Assembly (NCBI GenBank): GCA_902771735.1
Contig: CACXXO010000019.1
Coordinates: 1-64,000 of the forward strand
From: an uncultured Bacteroidota bacterium
GTDB lineage: Bacteria > Bacteroidota > Bacteroidia > Bacteroidales > P3
Length of the DNA stretch: 64,000 nt
Direction: 5' to 3'
A program made the translations under genes and the position numbers. Positions 52,606 through 61,802 of this stretch are shown piece after piece. Each line of letters opens with the position of its first letter. Within the stretch, counting starts at the first letter, position 1. Below the pieces are notes generated by a model. That model saw only the letters and a program-made list of their open reading frames with translations. It made no database searches and was not told the DNA's origin.

Positions 52606-53639
52606 GCCTGCGAGAATTCTTTGATGCGTTGTTCCTCACTGCGCTTGCACACCAGCAGGCGGTCGCCCTTGGCGGAGACGATGTAGCCGTCCAGGCCCTG
52701 GAGGACCACCTTCGACGCCTCCTCGGCATGCACCACGCAATTCCAGCACTCATAGAGATGCACCTGGCCCACAGCGCCGTTGTTCTCGTTGTCTTTCTGC
52801 AACTTGTCATGCAGCGAGGCCCAGTTGCCGAGGTCGCTCCAACCGAAGTCGGCGGGGTGGGTATACACCCGTCCGTCGGCGGCGGCAGGCTCCATGACGG
52901 CATAGTCGATGCTGATCTTCTCGCACTGCGGGAAGACCTCCTGCACGTCGGCATCTGTCTTCATCCGTTCCATATCGCTGGCAATGTTGGGCTTATATGT
53001 CTTTATAGCCTCCGTGATGGTCTTCACATTCCACACGAAAATGCCGGCATTCCACAAATAATTTCCAGCCTTGAGATATTTCTCAGCAGTCTCTAAATCA
53101 GGCTTCTCCTTGAAGGAAGCGACTTTGAGGATTTCACTTCCGGCGTCGGCCGAGACAGACTGCGTCTCAACATAGCCGTAGCCCGTTTCGGGGCGCGACG
53201 GCTTGATGCCGATGGTCACGATGGCGTCGCTCTTCTCGGTGAACGTCAGCGCGTTGCCAATCACGCGGCGGAACTCTTCGGGGTTCATCACCACGGCATC
53301 GGCGGGCGTCACCACCACGTTGGCCTCGGGATCTTCCTGCTTGATGCGCCAGCAGGCCCATGCGATGCAGGGCGCCGTGTTGCGCGCCGCAGGCTCGGCA
53401 AGAATATGGTCCACAGGCATCTCGGGCAACTGTTCCCGAACAATGTCCACATAGGCGGCGTTGGTCACCACCCAGAAATTCTCCATCGGGCACAGACCCT
53501 TGAAACGGTCCACGGTGAGCTGAATCAGCGTGCGGCCGCAGCCCAGGATATCGATGAACTGTTTGGGATATTCGGGTGTGCTGAGGGGCCAGAAACGGCT
53601 CCCGATGCCGCCGGCCATTATGACGATGTGATTCTTCAT
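52602..53639 (-). CDS. manC: Mannose-1-phosphate guanylyltransferase
   Basis: 345 residues: the nucleotidyltransferase domain only, without the isomerase domain of long ManC. The N-terminal MAGGIGSRFWPLSTPEYPKQ and later EKPDLETAEKYL and GWSDLGNWASLH are characteristic. It makes GDP-mannose for surface glycans. Followed by a coupled Cys-rich mini-protein gene. Confidence 0.95.
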   Translation of the reverse strand: MKNHIVIMAGGIGSRFWPLSTPEYPKQFIDILGCGRTLIQLTVDRFKGLCPMENFWVVTNAAYVDIVREQLPEMPVDHILAEPAARNTAPCIAWACWRIKQEDPEANVVVTPADAVVMNPEEFRRVIGNALTFTEKSDAIVTIGIKPSRPETGYGYVETQSVSADAGSEILKVASFKEKPDLETAEKYLKAGNYLWNAGIFVWNVKTITEAIKTYKPNIASDMERMKTDADVQEVFPQCEKISIDYAVMEPAAADGRVYTHPADFGWSDLGNWASLHDKLQKDNENNGAVGQVHLYECWNCVVHAEEASKVVLQGLDGYIVSAKGDRLLVCKRSEEQRIKEFSQA

Positions 53640-53694
53640 GTTTTCAATCCTTAATAATTGTTAACTTTTAACATTTCTGTCTCGAAATAATTTG

Positions 53695-53702
53695 CAAAAA
53701 TA
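53695..53702 (-). promoter_or_regulatory. -7 box of the manC promoter
   Basis: TATTTTTG followed by C on the minus strand, 56 bp before the manC start. Confidence 0.6.
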
Positions 53703-53774
53703 CACCTTTTCCACGAAAACACCAAATTTGTTTCATACCACCATGTACCCCAATACATTACACTAAATACAATC

Positions 53775-53845
53775 GCCCTACCAACTCCTTACCAACACCC
53801 TACCAACTCCTACCACAGTAGGTGTTGACAGGTCGTTCGCAGGGC
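53775..53845 (+). repeat. 11-mer palindrome element, copy 3
   Basis: Left side: CCTACCAACTC, CTTACCAACAC, CCTACCAACTC in tandem, then CCTAC-CACA-GTAGG at the centre and an imperfect right arm ending GCAGGGC. It lies in the divergent region between manC and phoH. Confidence 0.85.
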
Positions 53846-53882
53846 AAAGACACGATTGTTAACCATTGTTAATATCTTTTCC

Positions 53883-53913
53883 TTGGATACTGGAAAAATG
53901 TTTTGTACTTTTG
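53883..53913 (+). promoter_or_regulatory. Promoter of phoH
   Basis: -33 TTG at 53883 and -7 TACTTTTG at 53906-53913, 20 bp apart. The -7 box is only 4 bp before the ATG at 53918, so the transcript is nearly leaderless. Confidence 0.6.
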
Positions 53914-53917
53914 CAGC

Positions 53918-54877
53918 ATGAATGAAACATCGTCAGAGAAGATTTTCTCATTGGAAGAAATTGATTATGCGCGGTTTTGGGGCACCAACGACCGCATGTT
54001 GGATTTTGTACGGCTGCTGTTTCCGAAGCTCAAGCTCATCGCCCGCGGCGAAATGCTGAAGGCCATCGGGTCGGAAGAGGACATCGCCTGGTTCGAAGGC
54101 AAGCTGCAGGCAATGATGACCTACTACGACAAGTTTGGCCGCATCACCGAGAACGCTATCATGGGCATCATGGAGAGCAGCGGCGGAAGCCCCGAGTCGG
54201 AGATGAGCGACGAGGTGCTGGTGCACGGACGCAACGGACTGCTAATCAAGGCCCGTACCCCGAATCAACAGCGCCTGGTGCGCTCGGTATACGAGAACGA
54301 CATGGTCTTTGCCATCGGCCCTGCCGGTACCGGAAAGACCTACACCGCCGTGGCCATGGCTGTGCGAGCACTGAAAAACAAGGAAATACGCCGCATCATA
54401 CTGACGCGTCCCGCTGTCGAAGCCGGCGAAAACCTGGGCTTCCTGCCTGGCGACCTGCGCGACAAACTCGACCCCTACCTGCAGCCGCTGTACGATGCGC
54501 TCAGGGACATGATACCGCAGCAGAAACTCCTATCCTACTGGGAGGACAACACCATCGAGATAGCGCCATTGGCTTTCATGCGCGGCCGCACGCTGGACAA
54601 CGCCTTCGTCATCCTCGACGAGGCGCAGAACGCCACCTCGGCACAAATCAAAATGTTCCTCACGCGTATGGGAAGGAATGCCAAGTTTGTGATTACCGGC
54701 GACTTGACACAGGTCGACCTGCCACGTCACCAGCAGAGCGGCCTGCTGCAGGCCACACAGATACTGAAAGACGTCAAAGGCATAGAAATCATCCATCTGG
54801 ACAACAGCGACGTGATACGACACCGATTAGTCACCGACATCATTAAGGCATATGACCATGTGGGAGATACGGAGTAA
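53918..54877 (+). CDS. phoH: PhoH-like ATPase
   Basis: 319 residues from MNETSSEKIFSLEEID. The ATPase domain shows Walker A GPAGTGKTYTAVAMAV, the LTRPAVEAGENLGFLPGD block and Walker B FVILDEAQNAT, then ITGDLTQVDLPRHQQSGL. PhoH proteins are cytoplasmic ATPases linked with RNA metabolism and are often near ybeY; no ybeY is seen here. It leads into ispE after 21 bp. Confidence 0.93.
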   Translation: MNETSSEKIFSLEEIDYARFWGTNDRMLDFVRLLFPKLKLIARGEMLKAIGSEEDIAWFEGKLQAMMTYYDKFGRITENAIMGIMESSGGSPESEMSDEVLVHGRNGLLIKARTPNQQRLVRSVYENDMVFAIGPAGTGKTYTAVAMAVRALKNKEIRRIILTRPAVEAGENLGFLPGDLRDKLDPYLQPLYDALRDMIPQQKLLSYWEDNTIEIAPLAFMRGRTLDNAFVILDEAQNATSAQIKMFLTRMGRNAKFVITGDLTQVDLPRHQQSGLLQATQILKDVKGIEIIHLDNSDVIRHRLVTDIIKAYDHVGDTE

Positions 54878-54898
54878 GGAGATAAGGAGGTAAGACAA

Positions 54899-55672
54899 AT
54901 GATTTCTTTTCCGAATTGTAAGATAAATCTGGGGTTGCATGTGGTTGGCAAGCGTCCTGACGGCTACCACGACCTGGAGACCCTCTTCATGCCCGTCGAC
55001 GAGTTGCGCGACGAACTGGAAATTGTCGAGGGACCACTGTCGATGGTGCAGGACGGCATCGTCCTCGACAACGTTCCCGACGACAACCTGTGCATGAAGG
55101 CTTGGAGGTTGCTGCATGAGGAATTTGGCATCCCCGCGGCGAGCATCAGGTTGAAGAAAAACATCCCCTTCGGCGCCGGTCTGGGCGGCGGCAGCAGCGA
55201 TGCCGCCTTCACACTGAAGATGCTCAACGAGATGTTTTCCTTAGGGCTGACCCTCGACGACCTGGAACGCCGTGCCGCGCGACTGGGTGCCGACTGTGCC
55301 TTCTTCATCCGCAACCAGGTAGCCTACGCCACCGGCATCGGTGACCAACTCCAGCCTCTGTCCGACTTCCCGATTCTCAATTCCCGATTCTCAATTCAAA
55401 TTGAGATTCCGGAGGGAGAGCATGTGTCAACCAAGGAGGCATACGCCGGCCTGAAGCGCGACCTTTTCGGCGCGGCGCATCCCGACTTGCGAGAGGCTAT
55501 ACGCCGCCCCATTGAGGAATGGCGAGACCTTATCGTCAACGACTTCGAGGCCTCGGTCTTCCCTGCCCATCCCGCCATTGCCGCCCTCAAGGAAGAGATG
55601 TACCGCCGCGGGGCCCTCTACGCCTCGATGACCGGCAGCGGCGCCGCCGTCTTCGGCATCTTCAGAAAATAA
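54899..55672 (+). CDS. ispE: 4-diphosphocytidyl-2-C-methyl-D-erythritol kinase
   Basis: 257 residues of the GHMP kinase family: KINLGLHVVGKRPDGYHDLE at the start, the ATP motif PFGAGLGGGSSDAAF, and the C-terminal YASMTGSGAAVFGIF. It phosphorylates CDP-ME in the MEP isoprenoid pathway. Residues about 157-168 (FPILNSRFSIQI) are coded by five heptamer repeats at 55367-55401 at a poorly conserved loop, so an essential gene carries the repeat. Confidence 0.94.
   Translation: MISFPNCKINLGLHVVGKRPDGYHDLETLFMPVDELRDELEIVEGPLSMVQDGIVLDNVPDDNLCMKAWRLLHEEFGIPAASIRLKKNIPFGAGLGGGSSDAAFTLKMLNEMFSLGLTLDDLERRAARLGADCAFFIRNQVAYATGIGDQLQPLSDFPILNSRFSIQIEIPEGEHVSTKEAYAGLKRDLFGAAHPDLREAIRRPIEEWRDLIVNDFEASVFPAHPAIAALKEEMYRRGALYASMTGSGAAVFGIFRK
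55367..55401 (+). repeat. Five heptamer units inside ispE
   Basis: TTCCCGA, TTCTCAA, TTCCCGA, TTCTCAA, TTCAAAT. The frame stays open through the repeat. Confidence 0.85.
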
Positions 55673-55673
55673 A

Positions 55674-55705
55674 TTTGGCAGTTTCAAAAAGAATTTGTAA
55701 TTTTG
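55674..55705 (+). promoter_or_regulatory. Promoter of fba
   Basis: -33 TTTGG at 55674 and -7 TAATTTTG at 55698-55705, 19 bp apart, followed by C. Confidence 0.72.
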
Positions 55706-55744
55706 CAAATTCAAACCAAACAAAAAAACTTAAACACTAATAAT

Positions 55745-56716
55745 ATGGTAGATTACAAGAAAATCGGTCTCGTGAATACCCGCGAGATGTTCAAGAAAGC
55801 CGTCAACGGTGGCTATGCCATCCCCGCCTTCAACTTCAACAACATGGAGCAGATGCAGGCTATCATCCAGGCCGCCGTCGAGACCAAGAGCCCTGTTATT
55901 CTTCAGGTCTCCAAGGGTGCCCGCGACTATGCCAATCCCACCCTGCTGCGCTACATGGCCGAGGGTGCCGTCGAGTATGCCAAGGAGCTGGGCTGCCCCA
56001 ACCCCCAGATTGTGCTGCACCTCGACCACGGCGACAGTTTCGAGACCTGCAAGAGCTGCATCGACATGGGCTTCAGCAGCGTGATGTACGATGGAAGCGC
56101 CCTGCCCTATGAGGAGAATATCAAAATCTCCCGTCAGGTGGTGGAATATGCCCACAAGTATGATGTCACCGTCGAGTGCGAGCTCGGCGTGCTTGCCGGC
56201 GTCGAGGACGAGGTTGCCTCTGAAGTGAGCCACTATACCAAGCCCGAAGAGGTCATCGACTTCGCCACCCGCACCGGTTGCGACTCGCTGGCCATCAGCA
56301 TCGGCACCAGCCACGGCGCCTACAAGTTCAAACCCGAGCAGTGCACCGTCGACCCCAAGACGGGCCGTCTGCTGCCTCCTCCCTTGGCCTTCGACGTCCT
56401 CGAAGCTGTCGAGAAGAAACTTCCCGGCTTCCCCATCGTGCTCCACGGCTCGAGCAGCGTGCCGCAGGACGAGGTCGACACCATCAATGCCAACGGTGGC
56501 GCCCTGAAGGCCGCCGTAGGTATCCCCGAGGAGCAGCTGCGCAAGGCCGCCAAGAGTGCCGTCTGCAAGATTAACATCGACAGCGACAGCCGTCTGGCCA
56601 TGACCGCCGCCATCCGCAAACACATGGCAGAGCATCCCAAACCCGCCCGCGAGAGCATGAAGAAGATGTACATCCACAAGATTGTCAACGTACTCGGCTC
56701 GAACGACAAACTCTAA
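55745..56716 (+). CDS. fba: Class II fructose-bisphosphate aldolase
   Basis: 323 residues from MVDYKKIGLVNTREM. The zinc ligands appear in LHLDHGDSFE (H of LDHGD), the Glu in TVECELGVLAGVEDE, SIGTSHGAYKFKP and IVLHGSSSVP. It cleaves fructose-1,6-bisphosphate in glycolysis. Strong promoter, C-biased codons and a strong terminator suggest high expression. Confidence 0.95.
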   Translation: MVDYKKIGLVNTREMFKKAVNGGYAIPAFNFNNMEQMQAIIQAAVETKSPVILQVSKGARDYANPTLLRYMAEGAVEYAKELGCPNPQIVLHLDHGDSFETCKSCIDMGFSSVMYDGSALPYEENIKISRQVVEYAHKYDVTVECELGVLAGVEDEVASEVSHYTKPEEVIDFATRTGCDSLAISIGTSHGAYKFKPEQCTVDPKTGRLLPPPLAFDVLEAVEKKLPGFPIVLHGSSSVPQDEVDTINANGGALKAAVGIPEEQLRKAAKSAVCKINIDSDSRLAMTAAIRKHMAEHPKPARESMKKMYIHKIVNVLGSNDKL

Positions 56717-56727
56717 CATCACCTTTC

Positions 56728-56770
56728 CACGGGCGCTGTAGCATTGCAGCGCCCGTGTTTTATATTTTTT
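56728..56770 (+). terminator. Terminator of fba
   Basis: An 11-bp stem CACGGGCGCTG / CAGCGCCCGTG with an 8-base loop, then TTTTATATTTTTT. Confidence 0.9.
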
Positions 56771-56817
56771 CGCCATATTGGCCAACAGATAGTTTCCCCA
56801 AAAAGACAAAACAACAT

Positions 56818-57645
56818 ATGGACGACCAACGCACCGACGACACCACACAGACAGTCAGCGCTCCAAAGAAAAAGGAGAAACGCAAAGAGCCGAAACTGGA
56901 GCACAAGCTGCTGGGCAACCTCTGGTGGTTCAAACTCAGCGTAAGCATAACGGCCACACTGGTGGCATTCTCGCTCACGCTGTTCACAAACGAGATGTCG
57001 AAAACCAATGCCAAGAAACGCACAGCAAGGAATATAGCGCTCGTCACATTGAGCAACATTGACGAAGTGTCGAGCAATCTCGAAATAGTAACCACCTACT
57101 ATGACGATTTTCGCAATATGTACAGCGAGATAACAGCGGCGGCTCCTGACTATAATACAGTGCCAGACTCACTATGCAGTGCGTTTGTTTCCTACGTTGA
57201 AGGATGGGATGTTTTCGCTATCAATAAGTCGCCGGAGCTAACCTTCTGCACCACATTCGAACTGTGGGACTATCTGGAAGACATACCCCTGATACGCCGC
57301 ATTGGCAACTGCTATGCTTATGAGAACGCATTCCTGGATTTGTACAAAAGGGACATGGAAATCATATACAATCTGTCCGTCGGTGCCGGATTGGAAAACA
57401 TTGTTGACACGCGCAAGAAGATGAAAGCCATCTTGGCGTACGTACCGTTCCAAAACTACATGCGACGCAGCGATGCCATATCGTACAGCTATCACGAAAT
57501 CATCGACCGCATTGTGGTGTCGAACAAGGAAAACAAGGAACACATGTCGGTCAGCGACGAGGACCTCAAAAAACTGGTAGCCCCCAAGCACTGGGTCACA
57601 ACGCCCGTCGAAAACTACATTTTCGTGGCCGGCCCCGACCGTTGA
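56818..57645 (+). CDS. Single-pass membrane protein of unknown function
   Basis: 275 residues from MDDQRTDDTTQTV; an earlier frame start at 56755 lies within the fba terminator and is unlikely. A charged N-terminus rich in Lys precedes one membrane helix (FKLSVSITATLVAFSLTLF), then a helical domain outside the membrane with repeated acidic and aromatic residues. No family recognised. It stands alone between two terminators. Confidence 0.62.
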   Translation: MDDQRTDDTTQTVSAPKKKEKRKEPKLEHKLLGNLWWFKLSVSITATLVAFSLTLFTNEMSKTNAKKRTARNIALVTLSNIDEVSSNLEIVTTYYDDFRNMYSEITAAAPDYNTVPDSLCSAFVSYVEGWDVFAINKSPELTFCTTFELWDYLEDIPLIRRIGNCYAYENAFLDLYKRDMEIIYNLSVGAGLENIVDTRKKMKAILAYVPFQNYMRRSDAISYSYHEIIDRIVVSNKENKEHMSVSDEDLKKLVAPKHWVTTPVENYIFVAGPDR

Positions 57646-57667
57646 AGAAAGATACAAACAAAAAAAA

Positions 57668-57698
57668 GGCCCCACCAATTGGTGGAGCCTTTTTTTTT
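57668..57698. terminator. Bidirectional terminator
   Basis: Stem GGCCCCACC / GGTGGAGCC (one mismatch) around AATT with nine T on the plus strand and seven or more on the minus strand. It serves the membrane protein gene and sppA. Confidence 0.88.
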
Positions 57699-57706
57699 GC
57701 CGTTTT

Positions 57707-59539
57707 CTACTCGCTTACCAGTACAAACGGCAAACGGGCCTGGAGACCCTCGCTTTCGCTCACAAACAGGAAATCCTGCTCGAGACGCGAAAGAGTTTTC
57801 CATTTGCCTTTCCCCAACTTGAATCGCTTGGCGAGACGATACTTGGCCAAGAGTGAGAGGTCGTCGTTGGTCTTCTCGCCGAGGAGTTCAGAGAGTTGGG
57901 TCCAAAAGTCCTTCTCAGCAGGATATTCCTTGACACGATAGTCGACGATGCCAACCTTCTCGGCGGCGATGCTGAAAGCAAGGTCAAGACCGCCAAGAGT
58001 GTCGACCAGACCGATCTCACGGGCGTCGGCACCTGTCCACACCCGTCCGCGGGCAATCTGATGCACAGCCTCGTAGGTCATGTGGCGACCTTCGGCCACA
58101 CGCCCGACAAAGACCTTATAGAAATCCTCCACATTGCGTTCCATCATGGCCCTGGCGGCAGGCGACAAGGGGCGTGACACACTGAAACCGCCGGAATTGC
58201 GGTTGGTACATACTGTGTCGGTGTTGAGTCCAAGCTTCTGGCGCATCAGTTTGCCAACATTGGGAATGGTACCGAAGACACCTATGGAGCCTGTGATGGT
58301 AGTGGGCTGTGCCACGATGACATCGGCCATACACGACATTTCATAACCAGCCGAAGCAGCGAGGTCGCCCATGCTGACAATGACCGGTTTCTTCTTGCGT
58401 GCCTCGATGACAGCATGCGTCATGCTTTCGCTGGCGGTAGCCTGGCCTCCGGGCGAATTGACTCGCAGCACGATGGCTTTGACGTTGGCATCGTTAGAAG
58501 CTTGGCGCAAGGCTTTGACGATATCGTCGCCATAGACCCCGATTCCCATGCCATTGGCCGAACCGTCGACCACATTGCCCTCGGCATAGATGAGGGCGAT
58601 GGCATCCTTGGTGGAGAGTTTAGCCTTCTGTGCGATGCGGACATTGGTGGCATATTTTTCCAACGGCAGCAACTGCTTGCCAGGATAGTGCTCCTTCAGC
58701 ACCTTACGCACATCCTCCTCAAAGCAAAGCGCATCAACCATGTGAGACTCGTGGGCGTCGGTTGCCAGGAAAGAGCTGAGATTGTCGGCAAGCCTGTTGA
58801 CTTCCTCCACATCCTTGCTACGGCTGGCGGCAATGGTCTGGGAGACGGTACGCCAGATGCTACCTACATAGGCACGGATTTGTTCGCGATTGGCGGGGCT
58901 CATGTGGTTGAGAGTGTAGACCTCGCCAGCGCTTTTGTAGGAGCAACTCTCGGGACGGATGAGCTGCATTTCGACACCCAGCTTGTCAAGAAGATCTTTG
59001 TAATACATCACCTCGGCGCCAATGCCACGGAAATCCAACATGCCCGAAGGATGCAAGAAGAGCCTGTCGGCCAACGTGGCCACATAATAGCTGCCCAGCG
59101 AATAGTATGTAGCATAGGCCACCACTGGCTTGCCACTCTCGCGGAAGTCGGCCAGAGCATCGCGCAATTCCGTCAACGAGCCCCACGAGAGATTCGTGCC
59201 TTCCGAGGCATTGAGATAGATGGCGCAGATATTGTTGTCGGTGGCGGCGGCGCGGATGGAGGCGATGGCGTCGACAAGTCCCACGGAACCCATCTCGCCA
59301 AACGTTTGCATCAAGCCACTGGGAGTGCGGTCGCCATCAATTTCTCCCATGTCGACGGCAAGCACCGATCCCGGTTTCACCATGGTGGCTTTCTCGCTGT
59401 TCATGCTACCGAGGGAGAGCACCATGACAAACATCATGATGAACATTATCAGTCCGCAGACCACGGACACTATCAACACGCCCAGAGCCGAGGCCCATAC
59501 GGCTTTCCAAAAAGTGAGAGGTTTGTTCATATCATTCAA
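57707..59539 (-). CDS. sppA: Signal peptide peptidase SppA, 67K type
   Basis: 610 residues with an N-terminal membrane helix (SALGVLIVSVVCGLIMFIMM) and two S49 domains. The first carries the Lys of the dyad region (KPVVAYATYYSLGSYYVATL); the second has the nucleophile Ser in VSMGDLAASAGYEMSC. It degrades leftover signal peptides in the inner membrane. It overlaps tex by 8 bp and is cotranscribed with it. Confidence 0.94.
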   Translation of the reverse strand: MNDMNKPLTFWKAVWASALGVLIVSVVCGLIMFIMMFVMVLSLGSMNSEKATMVKPGSVLAVDMGEIDGDRTPSGLMQTFGEMGSVGLVDAIASIRAAATDNNICAIYLNASEGTNLSWGSLTELRDALADFRESGKPVVAYATYYSLGSYYVATLADRLFLHPSGMLDFRGIGAEVMYYKDLLDKLGVEMQLIRPESCSYKSAGEVYTLNHMSPANREQIRAYVGSIWRTVSQTIAASRSKDVEEVNRLADNLSSFLATDAHESHMVDALCFEEDVRKVLKEHYPGKQLLPLEKYATNVRIAQKAKLSTKDAIALIYAEGNVVDGSANGMGIGVYGDDIVKALRQASNDANVKAIVLRVNSPGGQATASESMTHAVIEARKKKPVIVSMGDLAASAGYEMSCMADVIVAQPTTITGSIGVFGTIPNVGKLMRQKLGLNTDTVCTNRNSGGFSVSRPLSPAARAMMERNVEDFYKVFVGRVAEGRHMTYEAVHQIARGRVWTGADAREIGLVDTLGGLDLAFSIAAEKVGIVDYRVKEYPAEKDFWTQLSELLGEKTNDDLSLLAKYRLAKRFKLGKGKWKTLSRLEQDFLFVSESEGLQARLPFVLVSE

Positions 59540-61628
59540 TTCCTTTAAGTGTTAGACTAATGCGATGGCGGCGGAGGTCGACTTCAAGGACCTTGACCTT
59601 GAGATGCTGGTGAAGGTGGACCACCTCGTTGGGATCGCTGACGCGTCGGTTGGCCATTTGACTGACATGCACCAAGCCGTCCTGATGGACACCGATGTCA
59701 ACAAAAGCGCCGAAAGCCGTGATGTTGGTGACAATGCCAGGCAGCACCATGCCTTCTTTAACATCCTCGATGCGGGTGACATTCTTGTCGAACTCGAACA
59801 CCTCGAACTTGGCACGCGGATCCAACCCGGGTTTCTCAAGCTCTTTCATAATGTCCTGCAAGGTGGGAAGACCGCAATCAGCGGTAACGAAATTCTGAAG
59901 GCATATCCTTGACCTCAAATCCTTGTCCTTCATCAATGTCTCCACATCGGCCCCCACCGAGGCCGCCATTTTCTCCACCAAAGCATAGCGCTCAGGATGG
60001 ACTGCGCTTCTATCCAACGGGTTCGCACTCTCGCGCACACGAAGGAAGCCGGCGCACTGCTCGAAAGCCTTGTCTCCAAGGCCCTTGACATTGTGTAGCG
60101 CCTCGCGCGAAGCGAAGGCACCGTTCTTGCTGCGGTGGGCCACAATCTTGTCGGCCAAGGCGGGACCGATGCCACTGACATAGGAGAGCAACTCGCGACT
60201 GGCAGTGTTGAGTTCCACGCCGACGCTGTTGACGCAACTCTCCACAGTGTCGCCCAGACTCGCGGAGAGCATCTTCTGGTCCACATCGTGCTGATACTGT
60301 CCCACACCAATACTCTTGGGATCGATTTTCACCAATTCGCTGAGGGGGTCCATCAATCGGCGTCCAATGCTGACGGCGCCGCGCACGGTAACGTCGTAGT
60401 CGGGGAATTCGCGTCGGGCCACGTCGCTGGCGCTATAGACCGAGGCCCCTGCCTCACTGACACTCACGGCAATGACCTTGCGGTTGAAATGACAGCGCTG
60501 CACCACCTCCTCGGTCTCGCGGCCGGCGGTGCCATTGCCTATGGCGATAGCCTCGATTTGGAAAGCCTCCACCAAGGCCTCAAGCTTGTTGACAGCGGCA
60601 CGCTCCTCACGCACCGAGGTAAAGGGATAGATAGTCTCGTTGTGAAGAAGCTGTCCCTGGGCGTCGAGGCACACCACCTTGCACCCTGTACGGAAGCCGG
60701 GGTCGATGGCCAAGGTGCGCTTCTGTCCCATCGGGGCTGCCAGAAGCAATTGGCGCAAGTTCTCGGCAAAGACGCGGATGGCTTCACGGTCGGCCTTCTC
60801 CTTCAACATATTGCGGAATTCCGTCTCGATGGACGGCATGACAAGCCGTTTGTAACTGTCGGCCACAGCCAGGTCGTATTGTTCGCCAGCCTCGCCACGC
60901 GGTCGGGTGTGCGAGGTCATGGCCTCGATGCTCTCGTCGTCCTTCTCGGGCTTCACATGCACTTTGAGCACACCGGACTCCTCGCCGCGGAAAAGGGCGA
61001 GGATGCGGTGCGACGGGGCACGATTGATGGGTTCCTTCCAGTCGAGCCAACTCTCGAACTTGCCCACCTTCTCGTCGTTCTCGTCCACTCCACGGGCCAG
61101 CGCCGAGGTGAGCATGGCGCGGCGGCGGAAGACATTGCGCACGCGGTTGCGGACGGCGGCATCCTCGCTGATGCGCTCGGCAATGATGTCGCGGGCGCCC
61201 TGCAAGTCATCGTCCGTGGCGCCGACAGGCATCACACCACGCATGATGCTGTCGGCCAGGGGTTCGAGACCTTTCTCGATGGCGATAGTGGCGCGGGTGC
61301 GGCGCTTGGGACGGTAGGGCAGGTAGAGGTCCTCGAGCTCTGTCATGGTGGCTGCCGCCTCAATCTGCTGGCGCAACCCCGCATTGAGTTTCCCCTGCTC
61401 TTCAATGCTTTGCAACACCGCCTCACGGCGTTTGTCGAGTTCTTTCAATCGCAACAGCAAATCGCGGATGGCGGCAATCTGCACCTCGTTGAGACCGCCG
61501 GTAGCCTCCTTGCGGTAACGCGCAATGAAAGGCACCGTGGCGCCCGACTCCAACAGCTCTATCGTCTTCTCAACCTGACGCTGATTGACATTCAGTTGGT
61601 TGGCAATAGCAATAGCATAATTACTCAC
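59532..61628 (-). CDS. tex: Tex-family RNA-binding protein
   Basis: 698 residues: the Tex N-terminal HTH (residues 1-190), a YqgF/RuvC-like domain (LAIDPGFRTGCKVVCLD), helix-hairpin-helix repeats (ELLSYVSGIGPALADKIVAH) and a C-terminal S1 domain (GMVLPGIVTNITAFGAFVDI). It binds nucleic acid and affects transcription. First gene of the tex-sppA pair. Confidence 0.95.
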   Translation of the reverse strand: MSNYAIAIANQLNVNQRQVEKTIELLESGATVPFIARYRKEATGGLNEVQIAAIRDLLLRLKELDKRREAVLQSIEEQGKLNAGLRQQIEAAATMTELEDLYLPYRPKRRTRATIAIEKGLEPLADSIMRGVMPVGATDDDLQGARDIIAERISEDAAVRNRVRNVFRRRAMLTSALARGVDENDEKVGKFESWLDWKEPINRAPSHRILALFRGEESGVLKVHVKPEKDDESIEAMTSHTRPRGEAGEQYDLAVADSYKRLVMPSIETEFRNMLKEKADREAIRVFAENLRQLLLAAPMGQKRTLAIDPGFRTGCKVVCLDAQGQLLHNETIYPFTSVREERAAVNKLEALVEAFQIEAIAIGNGTAGRETEEVVQRCHFNRKVIAVSVSEAGASVYSASDVARREFPDYDVTVRGAVSIGRRLMDPLSELVKIDPKSIGVGQYQHDVDQKMLSASLGDTVESCVNSVGVELNTASRELLSYVSGIGPALADKIVAHRSKNGAFASREALHNVKGLGDKAFEQCAGFLRVRESANPLDRSAVHPERYALVEKMAASVGADVETLMKDKDLRSRICLQNFVTADCGLPTLQDIMKELEKPGLDPRAKFEVFEFDKNVTRIEDVKEGMVLPGIVTNITAFGAFVDIGVHQDGLVHVSQMANRRVSDPNEVVHLHQHLKVKVLEVDLRRHRISLTLKGIE

Positions 61629-61675
61629 TTGTAGTTAAATTGTTTATAGGTATTCGTGACCTTAGGTTGATGCTG

Positions 61676-61683
61676 CAAATTTA
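61676..61683 (-). promoter_or_regulatory. -7 box of the tex-sppA promoter
   Basis: TAAATTTG followed by C on the minus strand, 48 bp before the tex start. Confidence 0.6.
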
Positions 61684-61758
61684 CGCAAAAAAAATCACAC
61701 CTTGAACCAAAAATAAAAAAATGTTGAAAAAAAATATCTCCATATCAAAAAATATATG

Positions 61759-61766
61759 TATTTTTG
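61759..61766 (+). promoter_or_regulatory. -7 box of the adhesin-like gene
   Basis: TATTTTTG followed by C, 37 bp before the ATG at 61803. Confidence 0.62.
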
Positions 61767-61802
61767 CACTTTGAAAAACAAATAATTTAAAAACCATTTT
61801 TT

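Noticed and set aside
56755-56817. Earlier start for the membrane protein at 56818
   Set aside because: The extra codons fall within the fba terminator stem and tail.
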